Source: Gremmenia infestans
Lineage: Eukaryota; Ascomycota; Leotiomycetes; Helotiales; Hamatocanthoscyphaceae
Length of the DNA: 64,000 bases
Assembly: GCA_032629725.1 (NCBI GenBank)
Contig: JAFEVB010000001.1
Coordinates: forward strand, 1,488,001 to 1,552,000
Direction: 5' to 3'
Shown piece after piece: positions 24,477 through 35,338 of this stretch. Numbering within the stretch: position 1 is the stretch's first letter; each line of letters starts with the position of its first letter. The translations under genes were made by a program, and so were the position numbers. The notes beneath the pieces were generated by a model, which worked only from the letters and a program-made list of their open reading frames with translations, ran no database searches and had not been told where the DNA came from.

Positions 24477-25539
24477 TCACCGTGGTCCTAATCCATCCCG
24501 AATAGATTCCGATAGAGTGCGCCAGTCCAGACCGCCGATAGCACGGCCATTCGCGCCCTTCAACGCCAATGATTCAGTGAACTTGCCAGTCCCGATTTTC
24601 CTCATCATCAGCGTATCCTTGCCCTTGCTAAGCCCCCGACCATCGCCTTGAAGCAGGTACTCCTCGAACCATGCTTCCTCGTCGTCGGAAAATGGCAAGT
24701 TGACGAGCTCAACACTTCGATCAGCAATCGTTGCTTTCGGCGAGTTGTGGATGACGAGAGAGATGAGAAACTCGAATAGGTGTCTCCGAGTATTTTCTGG
24801 TTGGCTTTTGGAGTAATAGAATGCTTCCGTAACACTGCTTGTTGCAATTGCTCTAAAGATGCACTGTATCGCTCTTGATTCATTCAAGACTGGTTGGACC
24901 GTGTGGTAATAAGCCAGCGCTAGATGCAGTTCATTTTTCCGTACTAACAATTCTACAATATCGTCCTGGAAAGTAGGTATCAGTGATGCATGGGTCAAAT
25001 ATTCCAAAGCTTTCTAATACTTGTTAGCGAATGGCCGTTATTGGTGACATGAGACGAACCTTGAACTCCTGTCCGTCCAGATGCCATAACCCCTTCATGT
25101 AAATGGAGTACTTCGGAGGTAGGAAAGATTTCCTTTCGAACTCGGAAGAGTAAACTCTCCTCCCCGTGGGAAGATCGATGTTGAGAAGTACATAGTATAG
25201 TACGGAGATTTTATGATGTTCCAAACCCGAACTCTCGACTATAGCTTTATGGAGGTGTCTGAGATCGCTGTTTGACTTGGGAGGATAGTATTTCGAGGCT
25301 ATTAAGAGAAGGTCAGTGTGCGCTTAAAGACATGGGGCCACAGGGCTTTACTCACGCCTCTTGATTCCTAGCAATTTCATGACACTTTCGATAAATTGCA
25401 CCTCAAGGTCCTTCTTGTTCTGCACGATCTCTTCCACCACATCTTCGTCATATGCACATTCGGGGTCGAAGTAGAAGACCTCGTCGAAATCCTGGTAATT
25501 GAATATTGTTGTCGCATCTGGAAGCCGATCGAGCTCCAT
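24477..25539 (-). CDS. ELYS-like nuclear pore protein
   Basis: Fungal ELYS/Mel-28-type proteins are short, carry the ELYS-like helical domain and act at the nuclear pore and chromatin. Exons 25539-25356, 25298-25060 and 25013-24477 give 319 residues, with introns of 57 and 46 nt. Recognisable segments are NYQDFDEVFYFDPECAYDED, FIESVMKLLGIKRPSKYYPP, SSGLEHHKISVLYYVLLNID, FLPPKYSIYMKGLWHLDGQE, LEYLTHASLIPTFQDDI and LALAYYHTVQPVL. The C-terminus has short basic and Gly/Arg motifs ending GLGPR. Met at 25539 is the only Met ahead of the domain, since the frame upstream runs open for about 70 nt without one. It is divergent from smc4. Confidence 0.85.
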
Positions 25540-25875
25540 CTTGTTTCTTTCGAGGCGCAATATGAATTGCTCAACACCCGGATGGATCTTTGGGTTGAAG
25601 TTATTCGCGATCGCTTATCTTATCTTAGCGCCATACCATTGTTTATCCTGTGAGCGCCGAAAGTCAACATTACAACCAACCACATTACATTCGACATTCG
25701 ATTCCACGACTTTCTACCCTTATTCGACGCGTTCTAACGATCTTTACGGCTTCTCGGACTCTCAGATTTTGGAATTTGCTCGGTTGAAACGACCAATCGG
25801 TCAAGTTGCGCGAATCAACGCGTTATCCTCGAGAAACCCAGGCTTTCGGCACCACAACTTGCACCAGATATCAAG
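25540..25875. promoter_or_regulatory. Divergent promoter region, ELYS-like gene / smc4
   Basis: These 336 nt separate the two start codons and must serve both genes. Both products act on chromosomes and the nuclear envelope in mitosis, so co-regulation is plausible. No named site was identified. Confidence 0.6.
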
Positions 25876-28800
25876 ATGTCTGAATCGCCTGTTAGGCCGA
25901 CCAGGCGGGCAGCAGCAGCCAGACGGAAAATAGTCATGGAGGATTCCGACGATGATGATGAAGTTATGCAAGCCAAGGTGGAAGAGGATAGTGAGCCGGA
26001 CTTTACACCAGCTCCCAAACGAAGTCCACGAAAAGCGCCTGCTTCGAGACGAAAGACTACGAATGTCATTGCGAGCACGCCTCATACTGGGGGGCGCGCA
26101 AAAAAGAGCCTTGCGAAGGAAAATATCGAGCCTTCCGAGATCTTTGACCCTGAGGAAACAGTAAAGGCTGAGCCAGAGTCTCCATCCAAAAGAGCATCGC
26201 CACGGAAGCGAAAGAGTGCGCCTGTTCGAGGGGGTCGTTCTTCTAGAACACCAGAGCTTCCTCCACCATTGCCTACCCCGCAGCCATCACAGTCCCCTGA
26301 ACCATCCGGATTACAAGTCACCCCACTTGCCGACATCACAGAGACTCTCAACGATCGGCCACGAACAGCTGAAAGCCAAGATACAACCGTGATGCCTATT
26401 CGGCCATTAGATACTGTTTTGGAGAAGCCTATGGATATTGTGCTCAAGTCACGCTCCATGGCTATTCCTGTGGCAGAGGATACTGGTCCTAAACCTCGAA
26501 CAGTGATTACGTACTTGATCCTCACCAATTTCAAAAGTTACGCTGGGCGCCAGGAAGTTGGGCCTTTCCATTCATCCTTTTCTTCCGTTGTTGGCCCCAA
26601 TGGATCCGGGAAATCAAATGTCATCGACTCTCTCCTTTTCGTGTTTGGATTCAGAGCAAGCAAGATGAGACAGGGCAAGATATCCGCTCTGATTCACAAT
26701 TCTGCAGCATTTCCAGACCTCGACTTCTGTGAGGTGGCAGTTCACTTCCAGGAAGTCATGGACCAGGTACGTTCTAGAAGTAAACCATGCTAGAACACTG
26801 CACTGACTCGAAAGCAGCCAAATGGAACACCCACGATTATGCCCAATTCTGATCTTGTGATTTCACGTCGTGCATTCAAGAACAACTCTAGTAAATACTA
26901 CATGAATGGCAAGGAGTCAAATTTCACTCTAGTAACTACTCTGCTTAAAGAAAGAGGAGTCGATTTGGACCACAAACGATTTCTGATTCTCCAGGGAGAA
27001 GTAGAATCAATTGCTCAGATGAAGCCTAAAGCTGCAAATGAGCATGATGACGGACTTCTCGAGTATCTCGAGGATATCATTGGTACCTCCAAGTATAAAA
27101 CTCCCATCGAGGAATCAGCAACCGAAGTTGAAACCCTCAACGAAGTCTGCGCCGAGAAAAGTGGACGCGTCCAGCACGTCGAGAAAGAAAAGAACGGCTT
27201 GGAAGACAAGAAAAACAAGGCTCTTGCTTACATCAAAGATGAGAATGAGTTGTCAATAAAGCAATGTGGTCTGTACCAAGTCTACATCAACGAGTGTGGA
27301 GACAATCTTGCCGTCACGGAAGAAGCTATTGGCCAGATGCAAGCACAACTCGACGCTGAGCTGGAAAAGCACCAAGGAAACGAAGACGGGATTAAGCAGC
27401 TCGAGAAGCAGTACAAGAAAGGGCAAAAGGAATACGAAGCCCTCGACAAGGACACGCAAGCTATTGTCAAGGAGATGGCCAAATTCGACCAGGAGCACGT
27501 GAAGTTTGAAGAGAAGAGAAAGTTTCTGACAGGCAAGCAAAAGAAGTCGGAGAAAGCCATCAGTACAGCAGAGAATGCTACGGCTGAAGCGGAATCGACC
27601 ATTGAAACTTGCAGTACCGAAATCGAGCAATCTTCCCAAGAAATCACCGCCATGGAGAAGCGAATGAAAGTCGAGGAGAAGGAACTGACGATCATTCGGG
27701 ATAGTCTTAAGGGCAAAACGCAAGAATTTTCAGATCAGATCGCCGCAAAGCAAAAGTCTCTGGAACCATGGAACGAGAAAATCAACCAGAAGCAATCGGC
27801 TATAGCTGTTGCTGAGAGTGAGCTTGCTATCTTGCACGAAAAAGCTAACGCTGGTGCCGTTGCCCTCGAAGAGACCGAAGCAAAAATTGCCAGCATTGAA
27901 GAATCCCGTGAAGCTAAGCTCGCGGAACTCGAAGAGTGCAAGTCAGAGCGGAAGAAGCTGGAGAAGGAGGCCATCAAAGTTCAAACTGAGCTAAACCAGG
28001 TGTCACAAAAAGAGCCAGAGATTCGATCTCGACTGTCTGGCGCACGTCAAAAGGCTGATGAGGCTCGTGCCAGTCTCTCAAATACACAGACTCAGGGAAA
28101 TGTACTTACAGGTTTGATGCGATTGAAGGAATCTGGTCGAATTGAAGGTTTCCACGGCCGACTAGGAAATTTGGGTACCATTGATCAGAGATATGATGTT
28201 GCTATTTCTACTGCTTGTGGAGCGCTTGACAACTTTGTCACCGACAACGTGGAAGGAGGCCAGCAATGCATCGAGTATCTCCGGAAAACGAACCTTGGTA
28301 GGGGTAATTTCATGTGTCTGGACAAGCTTGGAAACAGGGACTTGTCGGAAATCGAGACTCCCGAGAATGTTCCTCGTCTCTTTGACCTAATCAAGGCCAA
28401 GAACGAGAAGTTCCGACCGGCCTTCTTCCACTCGCTACAAAACACTCTTGTTGCAAAGGATTTAGCACAGGCAAACCGCATCGCCTATGGTGCCAAACGG
28501 TGGCGAGTAGTCACTCTCGACGGACAGTTAATTGACAAGTCTGGTACTATGTCTGGAGGTGGCAACAGTGTCAAGAAAGGCTTGATGTCATCTAAACTTG
28601 TTGCAGATACATCGAAAGAGCAGGTGGCAAAGCTCGAGATCGACCGAGATGGATTGGAGCACGAGTTCCAGAAATTTCAAGATCGCCAACGTGATCTTGA
28701 GACAAAGCTTCGCGATCTCAACGATGAGATCCCTCGCCTTGATACAAAGATGCAAAAGCTCGGGCTCGAGCTTGAAAGTTCTGCAAGGAACTTGGCAGAT

Positions 28801-30241
28801 GCTCAACGACGAATCAAGGACTTAAGCAAGGAGCACCAGCCTTCGAAGACAGATGACGGTCGCGTGGTATCTCTGCAAAAGGAAGTTGCCAAGCTCAATA
28901 AAGAGATTGACAAGTTGCACGGCGAGACTGCCAGTGTTGAGCAGGAAATCAAAGCTTTACAGGACAAGATCATGGAAGTAGGTGGTGAGAAACTTCGCGC
29001 ACAAAGATCAAAGGTAGATGCTTTGAAGACAGAAATCGATAGTCTGAATGAGGCCGTCTCAACAGCCGAAGTTACTCGAGCAAAGGCCGAAAAGCAGAAA
29101 ACTAAACAAGAGAGGGATTATGCCAAGGCCACCAAAGATCTCGAGACTGCGGTCAAAGATTTGGAGGCTTTGGACGAAGACATTCAGAACCAGAGCTCAA
29201 ACGCTGAAGGGTTTCAGGCTCGGGTTGACGAAGCTGAGGAGGCTCTTCGGGGGAAAAAGAAGGACCTTTCTGCTTTGAAGAGCGAACTTGACGAAAAGAC
29301 TGCCGCTCTCAACGAGACTCGTGCCGTCGAAATCGAGATGCGTAACAAGCTCGAGGAAAACCAAAAGGTGCTTGGGGAGAACCAGAAGCGTTTGAGGTAT
29401 TGGAACGAGAAACTTGGCAAGCTCTCTCTTCAAAACGTTAGTGACCTTGGTGAAGAGATCACTCCTGAAGAGCTTCCATCTTACACCAAGGATGAAGTTG
29501 CCGATATGAATAAGGATCAGTTGAAAGCCGAGATCGCCGCTTTGGAAGAGAAGACCCAAAATGTGAATGTCGAGCTCGGTGTGCTAGCAGAATATCGGCG
29601 ACGAGTTGAGGAATACGCAGCGAGAAACGCGGATCTTCAGAGCGCGGTGGGTCAACGTGATATAGCAAAGAAGCGCTGCGACGAGCTCCGACGTCTTCGT
29701 CTTGAGGGTTTTATGGAGGGATTCAGCACCATCTCTCTCCGTCTAAAGGAAATGTACCAGATGATTACCATGGGTGGTAACGCCGAACTCGAACTAGTCG
29801 ATTCTCTTGACCCCTTTTCCGAGGGTATTCTCTTTAGCGTCATGCCGCCCAAGAAGTCCTGGAAGAACATCTCCAACCTATCCGGTGGTGAGAAGACACT
29901 CAGTAGTCTGGCGCTGGTATTCGCTCTGCATCATTACAAGCCCACGCCCCTCTATGTCATGGACGAAATAGACGCTGCGTTGGATTTCAGAAACGTAAGA
30001 CCCTCACTCGCTCCTTCTTACCTAAAGTCCCACTTGCTAACATAACACGCAGGTCTCTATCGTAGCAAGTTATATCAAGGAACGGACGAAGAACGCTCAG
30101 TTTATCGTTATCTCTCTAAGGAATAACATGTTTGAGCTTGCGTCTAGGTTGGTGGGAGTATACAAGGTTAATCATATGACGAAGAGCGTCACGATTGAGA
30201 ATAAGGATTACATTCGCGAAGTCGCAGCCGCAGCCGCATGA
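25876..30241 (+). CDS. smc4: Structural maintenance of chromosomes protein 4 (condensin)
   Basis: Smc4 pairs with Smc2 in condensin to compact mitotic chromosomes. Exons 25876-26766, 26818-29994 and 30053-30241 give 1418 residues. The N-terminal about 200 residues are a Lys/Arg/Ser/Pro-rich tail typical of Smc4. The Walker A motif GPNGSGKSN is near residue 240. Coiled coils flank a hinge at about 724-878 (GFHGRLGNLGTIDQRYDVAI, TLDGQLIDKSGTMSGGGN). The signature LSGGEKTLSSLALVFALHHY is near 1318 and Walker B LYVMDEIDAALDFRNVS near 1343. The last intron splits FRN|VSIVASYIKER exactly within the conserved D-loop region. Smc4 rather than Smc2 is indicated by the N-terminal tail and SYIKERTKNAQFIVISL. 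Confidence 0.97.
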
Positions 30242-30619
30242 GCGATGCTGGGGAAAGGGACGGTGGAGGCGTTTTTTGATTTCTTGGGGAATTGGGAGGG
30301 GGGTGCATGTATGGCATATGATGAAGATTAATGAATTTCAATTTCCCACCTATCTGTTGACTAGTTGTCGTCGATTTCCAGCATGTCGCAAGTTGCAAGT
30401 TTCTTTCGATACCGCTATCTATTCAACCTCCCCCCACCTCTCTCTAGGACTAGAGACATACTGGTAGTACTATACAGAACCACATTGAGATAGGAGGGCA
30501 GCGCAGCACGGCTCGGGACGGGACGACTAGCAACGTTTTACTTTCTTTCTTTTTTTCTTTCTGTACCTACCAGACAGACACATCATATCACATCACCCCT
30601 TCACATCATCTCTTTTCCA
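30242..30619. other. Intergenic, convergent 3' ends (smc4 / hydrolase)
   Basis: These 378 nt hold presumed 3' UTRs with T-rich and CT-rich runs. Nothing else is seen. Confidence 0.6.
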
Positions 30620-30973
30620 CTACCCCCAACCCATCAAAATCTCCACAACCCTCTCCGGCTGACTCACAAACGGACTATGCCCCGCCTCCAGCCTCTCCAC
30701 GCGCGCGAAACTCCCCGGCGCTAGCTCCTGCGCCCTCGCTACCATGGCTTCTTGTGCGGAGAGCGGGATGGCGTTGTCGAGCTGAGGGGAGTTAGTATAA
30801 GTATGTACGCATATTATATATATATGTATATATATTATGTTGTTCTTAATTAAATATCAATCAATTAAGCGCGGAATTTGCTTGCTTGCTTGCTTGTTTG
30901 TCTTTTAGGGAATTGTAAGGAAGGATAAGTCAGTCTCAAGCAAGTCCTTGATAAACCTGCAGGTCATCCAGAC

Positions 30974-30991
30974 ATATATATATATATATAT
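30974..30991. repeat. (TA)n tract in hydrolase intron
   Basis: Nine TA dinucleotides inside the last intron of the hydrolase gene. Further TA runs lie near 30815-30838. Confidence 0.9.
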
Positions 30992-31428
30992 CCGAAAAGA
31001 AGCAACACAACAAAACAAACCACCTCGACTCACAGTACAAAGCACATACGTACACGCGACCTCCCTCCACGGCTCGCACGTAACCTCGCTAAACATCGCC
31101 CGATACGCATGCGGTCTCAACTTCCCCACCAGCTCCTCTGCAACCGCCGCCTCCACATCGTTGTAGAATACCGACCGCGGGTTCTCGACCTCGACTTGCG
31201 TGCCGCAGGCGCTGATTATATACCAGGGGGCGGGCGTACCGCTGGCGGATACGAGGGACCAGGAGGCGGGGAGGACGAAGGCGGTGAGGTAGAAGAGGTG
31301 GATGATTTTCCCGTGGCCGGGGGGGCGGGAGGGGGAGGGGGTGAGGTGGGAGGATACTGGGGGAGGGGGGAGGTGGTTAGCGGTGTGTGGAATCATATTC
31401 GTGGATGGTTTGGAGAAAAAGAGGGAAA

Positions 31429-31447
31429 GATAGATAGATAGATAGAT
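31429..31447. repeat. (GATA)n tract in hydrolase intron
   Basis: Four to five gata units lie within the intron between the second and third coding exons. Confidence 0.9.
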
Positions 31448-31930
31448 ATCTGTCCATCTTGATATCTGTCTCTCCCTTCCTTGCAACTTACGCGCTTCAG
31501 ACCCCGGAATCCCACCATAAGAATGAAACACCATAACCACATCTCTCCCCACCGACAGCACATCATAGATCTTCGCAGCGATGATCTCGACATCGGGAGT
31601 AAAGGAGTCGACATCTATTCATTTGCACAATCCGTTAATCACCTGCCCGTACGTACCTATCCCGATCTCTCTCAGCCATCAAATTTCATGGAATAAAATA
31701 GCCTCGCTGTAGCCCATAAGGTAAGGTATTGAGACAGATAGGCAGACAGATAGGCAGACAGACAAGTCAATAATAATAAAAGAAAAGACTCACAACCCGC
31801 CCCCCCAACAGACGCGAGTTCAACCCCATGAACAACATACCCCTCCGCCTCCAGCAGCGCCGGGTACGAGTATGAATTCCGGTTTGGCTTTAGCTTTGGC
31901 GCCTGTAGCGGAGGTAGTGGTAGAAGACAT

Positions 31931-32715
31931 ATTCGCGCTTTCTTCCTTTCCTTCCTTCCTTTCTAAGCTACTATGTTCAATCATACAATAGGAGTCAAAA
32001 AATCGAAATTCAAAAATCGAAATTCAAAAGCTATGAGCCAAGACAGATGACCTGGTAGATGGATAGAAAGATGCAAAGGACATGAATGAACGAACGAACG
32101 AACGAGAAAGTCCTTGTAGAAAGAAAGAAAGAAAGAGGGACACCCTGTGCTGTACTGTGCTGTACTTGCAGCAAGCACCGTGAAGCACGCACGCATGGCA
32201 GTGCAGTGATGCAGCATACTATCCATCTATCTACCTCTGAGAAGCAGTGCGTTGCGTTGCATTGCGGTAGTCCGAACTGCCTCTTGCCTCTTTTCGCCTT
32301 CCGCAAAAGTGGAGGGAAGGGAGATTAGACTAGGTAGCTCGGGTAGGTAGGGAGGTAGAGAGAGTAAAGTGGTGGTGGTAGATCATCGATATACATGCGG
32401 AGAACGGAGTAACGGGGCGGGGATAGGCGCATACCTACCCTACTATATATATATAAAGTGGGCCGATAAACACCTCCCTCCATACAGATCAAAATGTATA
32501 TATATATATATATATACACTCAAGTATGTCTGTCCGTTTCGCTAATGAACCCACCAAGTGACTGGCGTTTATTTATCTACAAGAAAGTAAAGTACAAGTT
32601 CCTTCCTAGGTAATGGAACGGTAACCAAACAATCCAATTCGAGCCTGCCTTCCTTCCTTCGCCGTGCGCCTTGTAATGCTCCGCTCACCCATCCATCCAT
32701 CAAAACCAACCATTA
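31931..32715. other. Intergenic, hydrolase promoter / phosphatase 3' end
   Basis: A 785-nt spacer containing (CGAA)n at 32087-32104, an AGAAAG run and (TA)n at 32496-32517. No coding signal. Confidence 0.6.
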
Positions 32716-34002
32716 TTAGCTAGCCGTAGTCTCAGAAACGTTTGTCGTCTTAATAGTCTTCGTCGGCGGCTCTTCACCTTCCCTACTACCTTCGCCTCCA
32801 ACACGTTCAGGACTGTATTTTTCTTCCCACATCTTCCGCAGCACCTCGTACAAGAACACGTACTGTTCATACGCCTGCACCATCATCTTCCTCTGCTCGC
32901 GCAGCTGATTAACTGAATCAAACACAGGATCCCGATTCGCATTCGCGTGGTCCCAGTCCTGCCATGCACCGCTCTGCAGCTCACCAACCAGGAATTCCAG
33001 CGCGACGAAGGTGCCTGTGCGGCCAACGCCAGCGCTGCAGTGCACAAGACGGGCATTCTGGCCCTTGCTGTTCGCTTCTCTCGTTACAGCCATCAGCGCA
33101 AGAATGCTTGCGACATTTTCTTCGGCCACCGAGCCGAAATCTGGCCAGTTCGGGTAAAGGTAGTGGAGGATTGGTTTTTCTTCATCCTCGCCCTCGACTG
33201 TCATTATGAATTTCCGCACCTCGATGGCCGTACCGGGAATCCCTGGTTCTCTTGATGCGAACTTGACAGTTCCGTGGAAGTCCTCTCCAAGTACGCCTTT
33301 TGTGTTAAGTTCAAGAGGTGGGGAGGTTTCGTCCTCGGGATAGTACTTGTAGCATTTCTCCATGATCCTGTTGGGGTTATCCGGAGTTGGCGCGTGCGTA
33401 GGACTTAGCATGATGATGACAGCTGGGGTAGAGATGGATGGTTGTGCGAATTCATCCCAAACCATACGCCACACATGATCAACGGTTGATTTTTTGGGAC
33501 CTTGCATACATATATAGTTGTCTACAACTCCGTCTTTTGGCGTGCTTTGTGTTGTAGCAGTAGATTTCAAAATGATGGGTGAGGCGTTGATGTAGTCATT
33601 GTACCCTTCCGGGACATGGAGGCGGATGCGGTTTTTGGCCCAAGGAAAGATGTTGGTGTAGCGATCTAGAACAGGATCTGGGTGGAGATATGCAAACTGC
33701 TCATCTTCTCCAGCTTGGCCCCTTGTAATCCGCTCAGCCTCAAGTCGATTAAGCTCAGCCCACTTTTTGAAGAGTTCTTTGCACGTGTTAACACATCTCT
33801 TGGAACAGTAGACTTGGCAAAATAACTCACCTTCATCTGTTAGTTGCAAGAATTTAGGCATTGTAGGGGCGCTAGGAGGCACGTTTTCAGCCTTAGCCGT
33901 TTTGCCCAAGGACGATACATCCATCGGAGGAAATGAAGGGCTTTGAGGAGAAACGGCAACGGGAGAGTGGGCGCGCTTTGTAGAAGTACGAAGATGCTCC
34001 AT
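32716..34002 (-). CDS. Classical protein tyrosine phosphatase
   Basis: It removes phosphate from phosphotyrosine. The catalytic P-loop HCSAGVGRTG holds the nucleophilic Cys and the Arg. NYICMQGPKKSTVDHVWRMV and YINASPI are conserved PTP motifs, and YPNWPDFGS is the WPD loop with the general acid Asp. A Q-loop region REQRKMMVQAYEQYVFLYEV follows. A 54-nt intron (33830-33777, gtgagt...aaag) has no in-frame stop. Splicing joins LTDE to ELFKKWAELNRLEAERI, the family's first helix. From Met at 34002 the protein has about 410 residues. The frame stays open with Ser/Pro-rich sequence further upstream, preceded by a possible acceptor (ctttag) near 34096, so an upstream exon is possible. It is a relative of Pyp/PTP1-type phosphatases. 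Confidence 0.88.
   Translation of the reverse strand: MEHLRTSTKRAHSPVAVSPQSPSFPPMDVSSLGKTAKAENVPPSAPTMPKFLQLTDEGELFCQVYCSKRCVNTCKELFKKWAELNRLEAERITRGQAGEDEQFAYLHPDPVLDRYTNIFPWAKNRIRLHVPEGYNDYINASPIILKSTATTQSTPKDGVVDNYICMQGPKKSTVDHVWRMVWDEFAQPSISTPAVIIMLSPTHAPTPDNPNRIMEKCYKYYPEDETSPPLELNTKGVLGEDFHGTVKFASREPGIPGTAIEVRKFIMTVEGEDEEKPILHYLYPNWPDFGSVAEENVASILALMAVTREANSKGQNARLVHCSAGVGRTGTFVALEFLVGELQSGAWQDWDHANANRDPVFDSVNQLREQRKMMVQAYEQYVFLYEVLRKMWEEKYSPERVGGEGSREGEEPPTKTIKTTNVSETTAS
33777..33830 (-). other. 3n stopless intron in the phosphatase gene
   Basis: 54 nt, donor gtgagt, acceptor aaag. Retention would insert 18 residues with four Cys just before the catalytic domain without a stop. The residues interrupt a conserved helix, so it is read as an intron. 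Confidence 0.75.
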
Positions 34003-35338
34003 CCTGTTTAGCCAACCAGGCGATCTCGATCTTTTGCTTGGGGATTCTTCGGGCGCAGGTGACAATGACGGCGACGGTGACTCGTGGCGCCTCCTAAAGG
34101 CACGTATTCGGTCCAGGTTTGCGAATGTGAGGCGAGGACCAGAAATGAGGCGGAAAAGGGGGGATGATCTCGGCTGAACAATATGTAGATGGCACGGGAT
34201 TTGAAAGTGGGTTGGACTGAACAGGGCGGGACGTAGGTAGAGAGCGGAGGAAGACGTGAAGATGGGATGATTTGCAAACAAGCAAGTAAGCAAATTTGTC
34301 GTAGCTCTTAATAAGGTTGTCGAGGGTTCATAGGCAAATGTTCAGATGGTGATAGAGTAGTCTGTCTGTCTGTCTTCTCTTGCTTGTGGCAGTATGCACG
34401 ATGCAATGTCATGCAATGCACGCTGCAGCGAAGTGGAGGGAGAGCAGGGGAGGGGAGGGGTGAGAGGGGAGGGAGGGGAGACGGTTCCGAGTCAAGCGAA
34501 AAGAATGACGTGCATAGTACCGTACAGTAGACTGTATATAGCCACGACTGTTGCAAAAGGGTGTGCGTATCGTACTGTATCGATGAGGAAGGGAAGGAGC
34601 AAGATGATAATGATGTAAATCTATTTAGGAAGAGATGACAACCTTGAAGCCAAAAGCAAAGCAAGCGGAAGAGGAAGGCAAGAGTCAATCAAGACTTGAC
34701 TTATTTTGGTCGGAACCAGACCAGACTCGATTGCAATTTTAGGTTCGTCTGTCAGGGGACCAGGGGTAGGGGTCGAAGGGGTGGGCTGGGGTGGGGTTCA
34801 GGCGGGACAAACGGCAGAGAAGCGGCACTCAACTAAAACTTCCGTCTATCTTTATCCCAACTACGAGTACTTACTTCTCTCTGCACCACCACAATACCGT
34901 ACAACTTTCTCTTGAAATACTGTACGTATATACATTGTCGGGAACTCGACACGCGCTCTAAATAAAAGGCACTGGTACCGTAGCTGCACTCTACTATCTT
35001 CATTTTATTAGGTATCTTATCCATTCACGGCCATAGCATTAATCAAAAGCCATCTCAGCCATCCGAATCTTATCCAAGTAGAAACAATGCCTTGGTTGTC
35101 ATGTCATGCCATGCTCAAATCAAAATCATGCGCCGTGCCCTTTTGTACACGCCCAGCTGGTGCAGCTATGTCCAAAACGCCCACAGAATTACCAAAAGCA
35201 AATTAAGCCCTGCTCATCTCAGAACTCAGGCTCCGATAACCACTACCCCCTTTCAACATCGCCGCACGACGTCAAATTTCTTTTCCGATTCCTGCTCTCT
35301 GGCTTTGAAAATCTCGAGTTTCATTTCTCGAGCCTGGG
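34003..35338. other. Intergenic, phosphatase 5' region / frq 3' region
   Basis: These 1336 nt may include further 5' coding sequence of the phosphatase (about 34003-34096), its promoter and the frq 3' UTR. In Neurospora an antisense frq transcript starts downstream of frq, and this would be the equivalent place, but nothing in the sequence proves one. Confidence 0.5.

Larger units (their letters stand above)
30620..31930 (-). pseudogene. Alpha/beta-hydrolase with a broken N-terminal frame
   Basis: Exons after the first are intact: 31614-31492, 31356-31034 and 30781-30620. They read VDSFTPDVEII, VVMVFHSYGGIPGSEA (nucleophile Ser in HSYGG), GHGKIIHLFYLTAFVLPASW, then LDNAIPLSAQEAMVA and RVERLEAGHSPFVSQPERVV with the catalytic Asp and His. 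The family is the small serine hydrolases of the AB_hydrolase_6 type, whose substrate is unknown. The first exon starts MSSTTTSATGAKAKAKPEF then ILVPGA, the usual family start. The next conserved block, LLEAEGYVVHGVELASVGG, is in another frame, and about 12-15 expected residues between them are missing. Either the gene is disrupted or the sequence has an error at about 31847-31866. Introns are long and contain (TA)n and (GATA)n. Confidence 0.6.

Noticed and set aside
27253..27723. Minus-strand open frames inside smc4
   Set aside because: Shadows of the Glu/Lys-rich coiled coil, giving Leu/Phe-rich nonsense.
34008..34293. N-terminal extension of the phosphatase from a non-ATG start
   Set aside because: No ATG exists in the extension; part (to about 34096) may be coding via an unseen exon, but the rest lacks support.
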